A stretch of 64,000 bases of DNA from Gemmatimonadota bacterium (GTDB taxonomy: Bacteria > Gemmatimonadota > Gemmatimonadetes > Gemmatimonadales > GWC2-71-9), in NCBI GenBank assembly GCA_016713435.1, contig JADJPD010000010.1:401408-465407 (forward strand). The letters are read 5' to 3'. The notes below the pieces were generated by a model. The model had not been told where the DNA came from. It did not search any database and was given only the letters and a program-made list of their open reading frames with translations. Below, one piece after another: positions 52,608 through 59,767 of this stretch (the first letter of the stretch is position 1; each line of letters opens with the position of its first letter). The position numbers were made by a program, and so were the translations under genes.

Positions 52608-53618
52608 TCACTCGCTCGCCCGGGGGGCGTACACGTCGGTGTAGAGCTCCGCCGGCTCCGGGTCGGGGCTCTGGTCCGCGAAGTCGTAGGCGTCCTGCAC
52701 CTCGGCCTTCACCTCCGCGTCCATCTTCTCCATGGTGGCGTCGTCGAGGATGTTCTCGGCGCGGAGCTTGTCGTCCCAGAGCGAGATGGGGTCGCGCTTC
52801 CGGTGCGCCTCCACCTCTTCCTTGGTGCGGTAGTGGCCGTGGATCGGGTCGCTCATGGAGTGGCCCACGAAGCGATAGGTGCGGATCTCGAGCAGGGTGG
52901 GGGAGGCCGGCCGGCGGGCGCGCACCACCGCGCGGTCCATCGCCGCCATCACCTCGCCCAGGTCCTGGCCGTCCACCACCTCGCGCGCCATGTCGTACGA
53001 GCTGGCCCGCTCGGAGATGTTCCACGTGGCGGTGGCCCGGTCCAGCGCGGTGCCCATGCCGTAACGGTTGTTCTCGCAGATGAAGATGCAGGGCAGCTTC
53101 CAGATGCCGGCCATGTTGGCCGCCTCGTGGAAGGCGCCGTTGTTGATGGCCGCCTCCCCGAAGTAGCAGATCGCCACCTGGTCGGCGTTCCGGTACTTGA
53201 TGGCGAAGCCCATCCCCGTGGTGAGCGGGATGTGCCCGCCCACGATGCCGTGCCCGCCGAGGAAGCCGAGCGAGGCGTCGAAGAGGTGCATCGAGCCGCC
53301 CTTGCCCTTGCTGCAGCCCGTGGCCTTCCCGAACAGCTCGGCCATCACCGCCCGCGCCGAGATCCCGCGCGCCAGCGCGTGGCCGTGCTCGCGGTAGGTG
53401 GCCGTGATGTAGTCGTCCGGGCGGAGCTGGGAGATGGTCCCCACCGCCACCGCCTCCTGCCCGATGTAGAGGTGGCAGAAGCCGCCGATCTTCCCCAGGC
53501 TGTACGCCTCCCCGGCCTTCTCCTCGAAGCGCCGGATCAGCAGCATCTGCCGCAGGTAGTGGCGGTACTTCTCCGCCGTCTTCGTATCCGCCTTCCGTCC
53601 CGCCCGTGCCGTGGCCAT
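52608..53618 (-). CDS. pdhA: Pyruvate dehydrogenase E1 alpha subunit
   Basis: 336 residues. Thiamine diphosphate-binding alpha chain: GFCHLYIGQEAVAVGTISQL, GGSMHLFDASLGFLGGHGIV, and the TPP-Mg segment ICYFGEAAINNGAFHEAANM. Decarboxylates pyruvate and reductively acetylates E2. First pdh gene; the MITE-like element ends its 5' spacer only 50 bp upstream, so the element may carry or disturb the promoter between lipA and pdhA. Confidence 0.94.
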   Translation of the reverse strand: MATARAGRKADTKTAEKYRHYLRQMLLIRRFEEKAGEAYSLGKIGGFCHLYIGQEAVAVGTISQLRPDDYITATYREHGHALARGISARAVMAELFGKATGCSKGKGGSMHLFDASLGFLGGHGIVGGHIPLTTGMGFAIKYRNADQVAICYFGEAAINNGAFHEAANMAGIWKLPCIFICENNRYGMGTALDRATATWNISERASSYDMAREVVDGQDLGEVMAAMDRAVVRARRPASPTLLEIRTYRFVGHSMSDPIHGHYRTKEEVEAHRKRDPISLWDDKLRAENILDDATMEKMDAEVKAEVQDAYDFADQSPDPEPAELYTDVYAPRASE

Positions 53619-53667
53619 CAGGCTCCTCGCTGGTTCATGCCATGCATGCGGCTCTGGGCTCGGCGCG

Positions 53668-53875
53668 GGTTCACCGCAGAGGCGCCGAGACGCCGAGGGC
53701 CGCAGAGGAACTGCGTGTGGATGGTGGGCTCACCTCAGGGTGAGCCCCCTGCGTTCTTGGTTGGTGGCAGATTGGGTCCGGCACCAGACCCCACCACCTC
53801 CCCCCCCCCTCGAAGCCCGCCTCCGCACGCAGGTCCTCCGCGGCCCTCTGCGCCTCCGCGCCGCTGCGGTGAACC
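53668..53875. mobile_element. MITE-like element, copy 2, fused to the 3' end of lipA
   Basis: 208 bp with 50-bp terminal inverted repeats (53668-53717 and 53826-53875, six mismatches) starting GGTTCACCGCAGAGGCG. As in copy 1, ATGGTGGGCTC leads into a 9-bp hairpin, here GGGCTCACC with GGTGAGCCC around TCAG (53726-53747). Compared with copy 1 one base pair changed on both sides (C-G to A-T), so the stem is conserved. The minus strand is open and in frame with lipA. GGCGC occurs at both outer flanks, offset by one base, a possible target duplication. Confidence 0.75.
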
Positions 53876-54825
53876 GGCGCCGCATCTCCCGCCGGCGACG
53901 CTCCAGCCGCCGACGCCTGCTCCCACGCGTGGTAGGACGAGCGCGTGAGCGGGCTCGCCTGCACGTGGGTGAAGCCGAGCCGCATGCCGATCTCCGCCAG
54001 CTCCCGGAACTCGTCCGGCGTGTAGTAGCGCGCAATCGGCAGGTGGGCGTCCGAGGGCCGCAGGTACTGGCCCAGCGTCAGGATGTTCACGTCGCTGGCC
54101 CTGAGGTCCCGCATGCAGGTCACCACTTCCTCCCACTCCTCGCCGAGCCCGAGGATGATCCCGGACTTGGTGAGGCCGTCGGGGCGGATCCGCCGCGCGT
54201 TGGCCAGCAGCCGCAGCGCGCGATCGTAGCGCCCGCCCGGCCGCGCCAGGCGGTAGAGCCGCTCGCAGGTCTCGAGGTTGTGGTTCAGGATGGCCGGCTT
54301 CGCGGCGAGGACGATCTCCAGCGCCGCCTCCGAGCCCTTGAAGTCGGGGATCAGCACCTCGACCGTGCTTTCCGGCAGCCGCGCCCGGATCTCGGTGACG
54401 CACCCCGCGAACGCCTCCGCCCCGCCATTGGGGAGGTCGTCCCGGTCCACCGAGGTGATCACCACGTGCTTGAGCCCCATGGCGGCCACGGCCTCGGCGA
54501 GCCGGACGGGCTCCACCGGGTCGTACGGGGCCGGCGTTCCGTGGGCCACCGCGCAGTAGGCGCAGTTCCGGGTGCAGACATCGCCCAGGATCATGAAGGT
54601 GGCGGCTTTGTGCTCCCAGCATTCCCCGATGTTGGGGCAGCGGGCCTCCTCGCACACCGTGTGGAGGCCCAGGTCCCGCATCAGCCGCTTCACTTCCAGG
54701 TAGGTGCCGCCGCCGGGGGCCTTCACCTTGAGCCAGCTGGGCTTGCGGACCAGCGCCGCCTGCGGCGCGGGCGCCTCGGGGGCCGGCGAGGAGGTTCGGG
54801 TGAGCTGGACCAGCGGTGCCGCCAT
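53671..54825 (-). CDS. lipA: Lipoyl synthase with C-terminal extension from a MITE-like element
   Basis: Radical-SAM enzyme inserting two sulfurs into octanoyl-lipoyl domains. 384 residues from ATG 54825. Auxiliary cluster CEEARCPNIGECW, SAM cluster DVCTRNCAYCAVAHG, and the C-terminal QASPLTRSSYHAWEQ. The usual protein ends near residue 316-320; here translation runs into the MITE-like element (from 53875 down), adding about 68 residues rich in Ala, Gly, Arg and Pro. The TGA lies in the element's outer repeat. The catalytic part is complete. The auxiliary Ser of RSSYHA, a cluster ligand near the C-terminus, precedes the junction, so activity may persist. A TAGCTT box lies at 54899-54904. Confidence 0.93.
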   Translation of the reverse strand: MAAPLVQLTRTSSPAPEAPAPQAALVRKPSWLKVKAPGGGTYLEVKRLMRDLGLHTVCEEARCPNIGECWEHKAATFMILGDVCTRNCAYCAVAHGTPAPYDPVEPVRLAEAVAAMGLKHVVITSVDRDDLPNGGAEAFAGCVTEIRARLPESTVEVLIPDFKGSEAALEIVLAAKPAILNHNLETCERLYRLARPGGRYDRALRLLANARRIRPDGLTKSGIILGLGEEWEEVVTCMRDLRASDVNILTLGQYLRPSDAHLPIARYYTPDEFRELAEIGMRLGFTHVQASPLTRSSYHAWEQASAAGASPAGDAAPVHRSGAEAQRAAEDLRAEAGFEGGGRWWGLVPDPICHQPRTQGAHPEVSPPSTRSSSAALGVSAPLR

Positions 54826-54898
54826 CGCCGACTCCGGGGAAAGGAGAGGAACGGCCCCCAAGCTAAGGAGGTGCGACGGAACTGGCTACGGGCAAAGC

Positions 54899-54910
54899 AA
54901 GCTATTTCAA
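54899..54910 (-). promoter_or_regulatory. Probable -10 region of lipA
   Basis: TTGAAATAGCTT on the minus strand, with an inverted repeat TCAACC-AAAC-GGTTGA overlapping its upstream side (54908-54923). The latter could be an operator. No clear -35 at 17 bp. Confidence 0.35.
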
Positions 54911-54949
54911 CCGTTTGGTTGAGTGCACCCCGAGCCCCTAAAGCGCGGA

Positions 54950-54974
54950 CGGCGCGGCCGATGAGGCCGCGCCG
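54950..54974 (-). terminator. Terminator-like hairpin after the 55003 lipoprotein gene
   Basis: CGGCGCGGCC and its complement around a 5-nt loop; CGCGCTTTAG follows on the minus strand. 28 nt after the stop at 55003. Confidence 0.55.
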
Positions 54975-55002
54975 CTGGTGGAACGCCTTGCCGGTGAACG
55001 AC

Positions 55003-55422
55003 TTACTGCGCCTTCGGCGCGCAAGCCTCGATCAGCTTCGCCTGGTCACGGGCGGCGGAGGCGGGGACCTTGGTCTCCTCGAGCGTCGTCCCCTGGCTCG
55101 AGATGTACTCCCGGAAGGTCTGGAGCGTGGTGGTATAGGCGGAATTCCCGGAGGCGTCCGGGCGGATCTCCACCTCGATCCGGTGGAAGCCCCGCTTGAA
55201 GAGCCCGTTGGCCACCCGGAGGCTCGGGTCGAGCTTCTCGCCGACGATCCGGAGGTCCACGTCGTTGTGGGCCGTCATCCGGAAGCCCAGGGCGGTGAGC
55301 TGGCGCTGGGTGCACTGGTAGGCCACATCCGGGGCATTCGGGGTGACCCCCCGGGTGGCGCTCATGAGGGTCCCGCCGCACGCGGCCACGCCGAGCAGGC
55401 CGACGAGGGGAAGCAGTCGCAC
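55003..55422 (-). CDS. Small lipoprotein, unknown function
   Basis: 139 residues. Lipoprotein signal MRLLPLVGLLGVAACGG. The mature part has ALGFRMTAHNDVDLRIVGEK and RIEVEIRPDASGNSAYTTTL, a small alpha/beta pattern as in proteins that bind envelope polymers, and ends with a Cys (IEACAPKAQ). No family recognised. A TAGATT box lies about 30 bp upstream (55453-55458, minus strand). Confidence 0.7.
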   Translation of the reverse strand: MRLLPLVGLLGVAACGGTLMSATRGVTPNAPDVAYQCTQRQLTALGFRMTAHNDVDLRIVGEKLDPSLRVANGLFKRGFHRIEVEIRPDASGNSAYTTTLQTFREYISSQGTTLEETKVPASAARDQAKLIEACAPKAQ

Positions 55423-55500
55423 GATTCTATCCTTGAAGGGAGACGTGAACGGAATCTAAGCCGCGAGGACGCGGCGGCCATCCCCGGGACGGAAACGGAA

Positions 55501-55527
55501 CGGCCGCCCACCAGGGGTGGGCGGCCG
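55501..55527 (-). terminator. Terminator of the porin-like gene
   Basis: CGGCCGCCCACC with its exact 12-base complement around a 3-nt loop, followed on the minus strand by TTCCGTTTCC. 40 nt after the stop of the 55567 gene. Confidence 0.75.
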
Positions 55528-55566
55528 CCGAAGTCCTGCGCCAGCCCGCAGGGGCTGGAACCGGGC

Positions 55567-56721
55567 TTAGTAGAACAGCATCAGGCCGAAGGCGCCGGTG
55601 AACGCCTTGTTCTTGCCGCTGCCCTCGCCGTCCTTCGACCACATGTAATCGCCCTCGAAGACCATCTTGAGCGACTTGGTGGCCTGGTAGTACACGCCGC
55701 CCGAGATCAGGCTGTTCTCGGTCTTGAAGGTGTCGTCGGCGTCCTTGAGGAAGGACGAGCCGTACGAACCGGCGATGGTCGCCTTGCTGCCGGCCGGGGT
55801 GAAGGTGATCTGGCCGTAGTAGCCGTACGAGGTGGTCAGGTCGCCGGCCGCGTCGTACGAGAGCGGGCTGAACATCAGGGTGGTGCCGAGGCCCTTGCCG
55901 TAGTAGCCCGAGCCGTGGATCGCGAAGGTCGAGCCCTTGTAGGTCAGGCCGCCGCTCGCGCCCACCGCGGTCTTCGACTCATCCGCAACCGGGTCCTTGC
56001 CGTTCTGGGCGGTGCCGCCCACGAACACGCTCAGGTTGCTCCCGGCCTTGAACGTGACCTCGGCCTCGATGCGGGGCGTCGTCAGCTCGTTGTACGCGCC
56101 GAAGGCGCTCGGCTCCATGAGGCCGATGTTGAAGCTGGTGCTCCGGCCCGCCGGCGAGGAGTAGGTGAACTGCGGGACGAAGTTCGGGTAGATGTACCCG
56201 AAGCCGATGCGGCCCAGGGTGGTGCCGCCCGGGGCGATCCCGCCGCCGCCGACGCCGAAGAGCGTCTGGTCGTTGAGGATGTTGGAGCGCTGGTAGACGC
56301 CGAGCTCCTTACCGGCGGTGATCGTACCCCAGTCCCCGCCGATCGTCATGAACACCTGACGCATGTCGATCTGGGCGCCGAAGCAGTCGTGGCTGTTGCC
56401 GCCGCACTGCACCTGCGGGGCGAACCCGAAGTGCACGCCGAGGTCGGTGTTGCCTTCCTTGCCCTTCGCGCTGAAGGTCGCGAAGGCCGGGAGGAGGCCG
56501 GTGCCGTAGTAGAGGCCCTTGGCCTCGGCGCTGCCCACCAGCTGGCCGGCGCTGCCCGTGGCGTCGCCGTCGGAGACCTTCTGGTACATCGCGAAGATGT
56601 TCACGTTCCCCGCGAAGGAGAACGTCCAGCCATTGCTCATCTGCATCGAGAGACCCTGGGCCGAGGCGGCATTCGCCGCGCCCAGCATGAGGGCCCCAAA
56701 CAACAGAGCGCTACGCTTCAT
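55567..56721 (-). CDS. Porin-like outer-membrane protein
   Basis: 384 residues. Signal peptide MKRSALLFGALMLGAANAASA, then a barrel pattern typical of general porins (WTFSFAGNVNIFAMYQKVSD, FMTIGGDWGTITAGKELGVY, GIGRIGFGYIYP-like strands) ending in GLMLFY with a terminal aromatic residue. It resembles the Porin_4/Gram-negative porin superfamily; substrate unknown. Good AGGAG ribosome site. Its location beside the PQQ dehydrogenase module suggests it may admit the alcohol or sugar substrate. A 400-bp leader with a palindrome and a TTGCGG-16-TATTTT promoter lies upstream. Confidence 0.85.
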   Translation of the reverse strand: MKRSALLFGALMLGAANAASAQGLSMQMSNGWTFSFAGNVNIFAMYQKVSDGDATGSAGQLVGSAEAKGLYYGTGLLPAFATFSAKGKEGNTDLGVHFGFAPQVQCGGNSHDCFGAQIDMRQVFMTIGGDWGTITAGKELGVYQRSNILNDQTLFGVGGGGIAPGGTTLGRIGFGYIYPNFVPQFTYSSPAGRSTSFNIGLMEPSAFGAYNELTTPRIEAEVTFKAGSNLSVFVGGTAQNGKDPVADESKTAVGASGGLTYKGSTFAIHGSGYYGKGLGTTLMFSPLSYDAAGDLTTSYGYYGQITFTPAGSKATIAGSYGSSFLKDADDTFKTENSLISGGVYYQATKSLKMVFEGDYMWSKDGEGSGKNKAFTGAFGLMLFY

Positions 56722-57129
56722 CGGTGCTTCTCCTGACTAGAAGAGGACTGAAAACGACTGACACGCTTCAGAGCGACTTCCTGCCTGCACCTTCACGCCT
56801 GCGGTCGTCCTGGGCACAAACGAGGTCTGGGGATGGCTGCACCCCAAGGGGTGACCGGCCGGTGAGGGTCTTCCTTCCGGGAAAAGGTCGCGGGACGCGG
56901 AACGACTGCAGCGAACCGAGGTTCGCATCGCGCTCGGGACTCTCGATACAGGCGCCGCGACCCTGGCTGGTCCCGCGACGCGTGAATTGCCGATGAAAAC
57001 GTGCTGTGGAGGCTACCCCCATGGGGGGAGGGCAGCGACAGAACTGTCGATAAAATAGGGGTTTCGGCCGAGCCCGCAACCCGACCCTGAATGGGAATAC
57101 GGGAAACCGGAAATTTATTCCGCCTCCCC
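56722..57129. other. 408-bp region upstream of the porin-like gene
   Basis: On the minus strand: candidate promoter TTGCGG (57074-57079), 16 bp, TATTTT (57052-57057). A perfect palindrome CGACAG-AA-CTGTCG (57036-57049) sits at the predicted start of transcription. The leader of about 320 nt includes a hairpin GCGAAC-CGAG-GTTCGC (56911-56926). I recognise no known riboswitch and no ORF I can support. Confidence 0.45.
57036..57079 (-). promoter_or_regulatory. Porin promoter with overlapping palindromic operator
   Basis: See the palindrome CGACAG-AA-CTGTCG directly downstream of the -10 box TATTTT. A dimeric repressor bound there would block initiation. Confidence 0.4.
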
Positions 57130-57654
57130 CTACGGGCTCTGGGCCGGGGTCTCCGCCATGCTGGGCTCGGTCGTCCCGGGCGCCACCTTGAGCCGGATCC
57201 ACATCCCCGACAGGCCATGGCCCGGCACGCCGCAGAAGATCCGATAGTCGCCGGCCGGGGCCGCCTTGAAGCGGATCACGTCCTTGGCGAAGTAGCCGAG
57301 CCCCTCGATGGCCTTCACGGAATAGGCCCGCGGGATCGCCGGCTCCTCGGCCATGGTCGGCATCGGGTCCTTGTCGTCGATGACGATGGCGCTGTGGGGC
57401 GTGCCGTCCTCGTTGACGAAGTTGAGCACCACGGTGGTGCTCTCGGGCACCGTCAGGGTCAGCTCGCCGTTGGTATAGCCGTTGAAATTGAACGGGCTCT
57501 TCACCTGGCCGGTCAGGCCCGCGATGAGCTCGAAGCTGGTGGTCCGGGTGGCGGGATTCCACCGCAGCCACTTGGGGTCGGGCCCGTGCTCGAGGGCGCC
57601 GCCGAGGAGCGGCAGGGCGAGCAGGACGAGGCCGACGGTACGGGTGCGAGGCAT
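57130..57654 (-). CDS. Sulfocyanin-like blue copper protein (cupredoxin 1)
   Basis: 174 residues; ATG 57654 starts the signal peptide MPRTRTVGLVLLALPLLGGA. The cupredoxin fold has FNFNGYTNGELTLTVPE, typical of sulfocyanins, and all four copper ligands: His in DGTPHSAIV, Cys and His in FCGVPGHG, Met in LSGMW. It should carry single electrons in the periplasm. Between it and the PQQ dehydrogenase gene lies a strong terminator, so the two are separate units, but its position makes it a plausible electron acceptor or shuttle for that enzyme. Confidence 0.88.
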   Translation of the reverse strand: MPRTRTVGLVLLALPLLGGALEHGPDPKWLRWNPATRTTSFELIAGLTGQVKSPFNFNGYTNGELTLTVPESTTVVLNFVNEDGTPHSAIVIDDKDPMPTMAEEPAIPRAYSVKAIEGLGYFAKDVIRFKAAPAGDYRIFCGVPGHGLSGMWIRLKVAPGTTEPSMAETPAQSP

Positions 57655-57671
57655 CAGGTCTCCCTCAGGGG

Positions 57672-57710
57672 CAAAAACTGGCGGGAGCACCCACCCGGGT
57701 GCTCCCGCCA
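57672..57710 (-). terminator. Terminator of the PQQ dehydrogenase gene
   Basis: TGGCGGGAGCACCC and its exact 14-base complement around a 4-nt loop, followed on the minus strand by AGTTTTTGCCCC. One of the clearest intrinsic terminators in the window. Confidence 0.9.
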
Positions 57711-57745
57711 TAAAACTAATGCGACAGCGGTGCTGGGGTAGCGCC

Positions 57746-59413
57746 TCAGCGCGCCGCGGCCTGGAAGGGCTTCGGCAGGCCGAACACGAAGACGGCGTCA
57801 CCCAGCGGGAAGTTGAGCTGGAAGTTGCCGCCGCACGCCACGGCGATGAACTGCTCGCCCTTGTACTGGAAGCTCATCGGGGCGCTGTTGCAGCCGGCGC
57901 CGGCGTTGAACTGCCACACCAGCTTGCCGGTGCGCGAGTTGTAGGCGTTGAAGTTGCCGTTGCCCTCGCCGGTGAAGGTGAGCCCGCCGGCCGTGGCCAG
58001 CGCGCCGCCCATCATCGGCTGCGGCACCTTGTTCTGCCACACGATCTTGCCCGTGGCCAGGTTGATCGCGCTGTAGGTGCCCCACTGCTCCTCACCCGGG
58101 ATCGCCACGAAGGCGGAGCCGAGCCAGAGCCGGCCCTTCTCCCACGGGGCGTTGTGGGTGATGTAGTTCATCGGCTGGTGCAGGCCCGCCACGAACGCGT
58201 AGTTGAGCTTCGGGTCCACCGCGATCGGCGACCACTCGGCCCCGCCGTTGGCGCCCGGGAGCATCCGGGTGCCCTGCGGGGTGGGCAGGGCGAACATGTT
58301 CTCCTGCGGGGTGAAGTTCTCGGTGCGGCGGACCAGCTTGCCGGTCGCGGCGTCGAGCACGTACACCCACGCGGTCTTGCCGGCGTGCACCACCACCTTC
58401 TGCCCGGCGATCGTGGTCACCACCGGCGGCGAGACCGCGTCGAGGTCCCACACGTCGTGCGGCACCGTCTGGTAGTACCACTTGGTCTTGCCGGTCGTGG
58501 CGTCGATGGCCACCACGCAGTCGGTGTAGAGGTTGTCGCCGGGGCGGATGGCGCCGTCGAGGTCCGGCGACGGGTTGCCGACCGCCACGTAGATCATGTT
58601 GAGCTGCTTGTCGTACGCCGGGGTCATCCAGACGCCGCCGCCGCCGCGCTTCCACGCGTCAGCGTACTTGGCGCTGTCGGCCTTCTCCTGCGCCACGTTC
58701 CGGTGCAGGTCGGCGCCGTCCGGGGTGTGGGTCGGCCAGGTGCCCCACCAGCCGTTCGGGGCGATCGGGTCGAAGGTCGGGTCGCCCTTGGGGGCCGGGA
58801 TCGAGTACCAGCGCCACACCTGGTCGCCGGTCATGGCGTTGTACGCCGTGACGTGGCCGCGGATGCCGTACTCACCGCCCGAGACGCCCACGATCACGTT
58901 GTCGCCGATGACCAGGGGCGCGTGGGTGATGCTGTAGCCGAAGGCGGGATCGGCCACCTCGATGTCCCAGGTGACCTCGCCGGTCATCCGGTCCATCGCC
59001 ACCAGGCGCCCGTCCAGGGTGCCCATGTAGACGTGGGGGCCGTGCACCGCCACGCCGCGGTTGTTGGGGCCGCAGCAGTAGATGGTGGTGCCGAGCTTGT
59101 GCTCGTAGCGCCACACCTGCTTGCCGGTGTTCAGGTCGTAGGCGATCGCCGTGTTGTACGGGGTGGTGACGTACATCATGTTGTCCACCACGACCGGCGT
59201 GTTCTCGAAGCTGCCGAGCCGCCCGATGCCCGTCTGGAACACCATCCGCGGGACCAGCCGGCCGACGTTCGCCGGGGTGATCTGCGCGAGGGTCGAGTAC
59301 CGCTGGTTCCAATCATTGCCGCCGTACGTGGTCCAGTTGGCCTGGGCCGAGAGGGCTGGCGTGCTCGTCACGACGAGAAGCGCCAAGGCCCCCCACTGCG
59401 TCTGCCTACGCAT
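57746..59413 (-). CDS. PQQ-dependent dehydrogenase (quinoprotein)
   Basis: 555 residues from ATG 59413. Signal peptide (MRRQTQWGALALLVVTSTPALSA), then an eight-bladed propeller with repeats such as VGRLVPRMVFQTGIG and GKQVWRYEHKLG. The vicinal disulfide TIYCCGPNNRG, the active-site region PHDVWDLDAVSPP and GNPSPDLDGAIRPGD mark the PQQ alcohol dehydrogenase family. There is no C-terminal CxxCH haem domain, so electrons must leave via a separate carrier, for which the neighbouring cupredoxins are candidates. No PQQ synthesis genes are in the window; PQQ may be made elsewhere or taken up. Substrate not predictable. Confidence 0.92.
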   Translation of the reverse strand: MRRQTQWGALALLVVTSTPALSAQANWTTYGGNDWNQRYSTLAQITPANVGRLVPRMVFQTGIGRLGSFENTPVVVDNMMYVTTPYNTAIAYDLNTGKQVWRYEHKLGTTIYCCGPNNRGVAVHGPHVYMGTLDGRLVAMDRMTGEVTWDIEVADPAFGYSITHAPLVIGDNVIVGVSGGEYGIRGHVTAYNAMTGDQVWRWYSIPAPKGDPTFDPIAPNGWWGTWPTHTPDGADLHRNVAQEKADSAKYADAWKRGGGGVWMTPAYDKQLNMIYVAVGNPSPDLDGAIRPGDNLYTDCVVAIDATTGKTKWYYQTVPHDVWDLDAVSPPVVTTIAGQKVVVHAGKTAWVYVLDAATGKLVRRTENFTPQENMFALPTPQGTRMLPGANGGAEWSPIAVDPKLNYAFVAGLHQPMNYITHNAPWEKGRLWLGSAFVAIPGEEQWGTYSAINLATGKIVWQNKVPQPMMGGALATAGGLTFTGEGNGNFNAYNSRTGKLVWQFNAGAGCNSAPMSFQYKGEQFIAVACGGNFQLNFPLGDAVFVFGLPKPFQAAAR

Positions 59414-59558
59414 GAGGACGGTCTCCTGAATGTGGGAAAGGGTGCTGCCACTGGGTCGGCGCCCCGAATTGGCGCCGTACATCGGATAGCCCCCCGGCCG
59501 TTGGGGCAGGCCCGCTGGCACGGACCGGTTCGGATGTGGATTTGATGAAGTCCGCTCC

Positions 59559-59586
59559 AATATCCGGCACTCCGCCGGAGAGTCAA
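59559..59586 (-). promoter_or_regulatory. Promoter of the PQQ dehydrogenase gene, with palindrome in the spacer
   Basis: Minus strand TTGACT (59581-59586), 16 bp, GATATT (59559-59564). The spacer contains a perfect palindrome CTCCG-C-CGGAG (59570-59580), a possible operator. The leader to the ATG is about 140 nt and contains a small hairpin GGCGCC-N7-GGCGCC. Confidence 0.5.
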
Positions 59587-59608
59587 GCCCTGCAACGTTC
59601 GGCGCCCG

Positions 59609-59746
59609 TTACTTGAACAGCGGCGCCGCCTTCTTGAAGGTCATCACGATCCCCCACACCAGGGGCCCCCCCACCAGCAGCCACCCCGCCACCACCTGGA
59701 CCCAGCTGAACAGCGTGGGGGTCGGCTCGTCCCGGTCACTCGTCAT
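59609..59746 (-). CDS. MFS transporter small subunit (OFA-associated)
   Basis: 45 residues: MTSDRDEPTPTLFSWVQVVA, then GWLLVGGPLVWGIVMTFKKA and a basic end. It is one membrane span with a short cytosolic N-terminus. Very short proteins of this kind accompany oxalate/formate-antiporter-type MFS carriers, and the gene lies 21 nt downstream of such a carrier on the same strand. The Pro-Thr-Leu-Phe-Ser-Trp start and the GPLVWG motif fit that family. The role is probably to stabilise or assemble the carrier. It is too short for most ORF callers. Confidence 0.75.
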   Translation of the reverse strand: MTSDRDEPTPTLFSWVQVVAGWLLVGGPLVWGIVMTFKKAAPLFK

Positions 59747-59767
59747 GGGTGCGATCTCCAGTCGGGA

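Noticed and set aside
54855..54873. A second AAGGAGGTG near the lipA start
   Set aside because: It is on the plus strand with no start codon at a suitable distance, and the match to the rRNA tail is shorter.
56722..57129. Known riboswitch in the porin leader
   Set aside because: No conserved core of a cobalamin, TPP, SAM or c-di-GMP aptamer was recognised.
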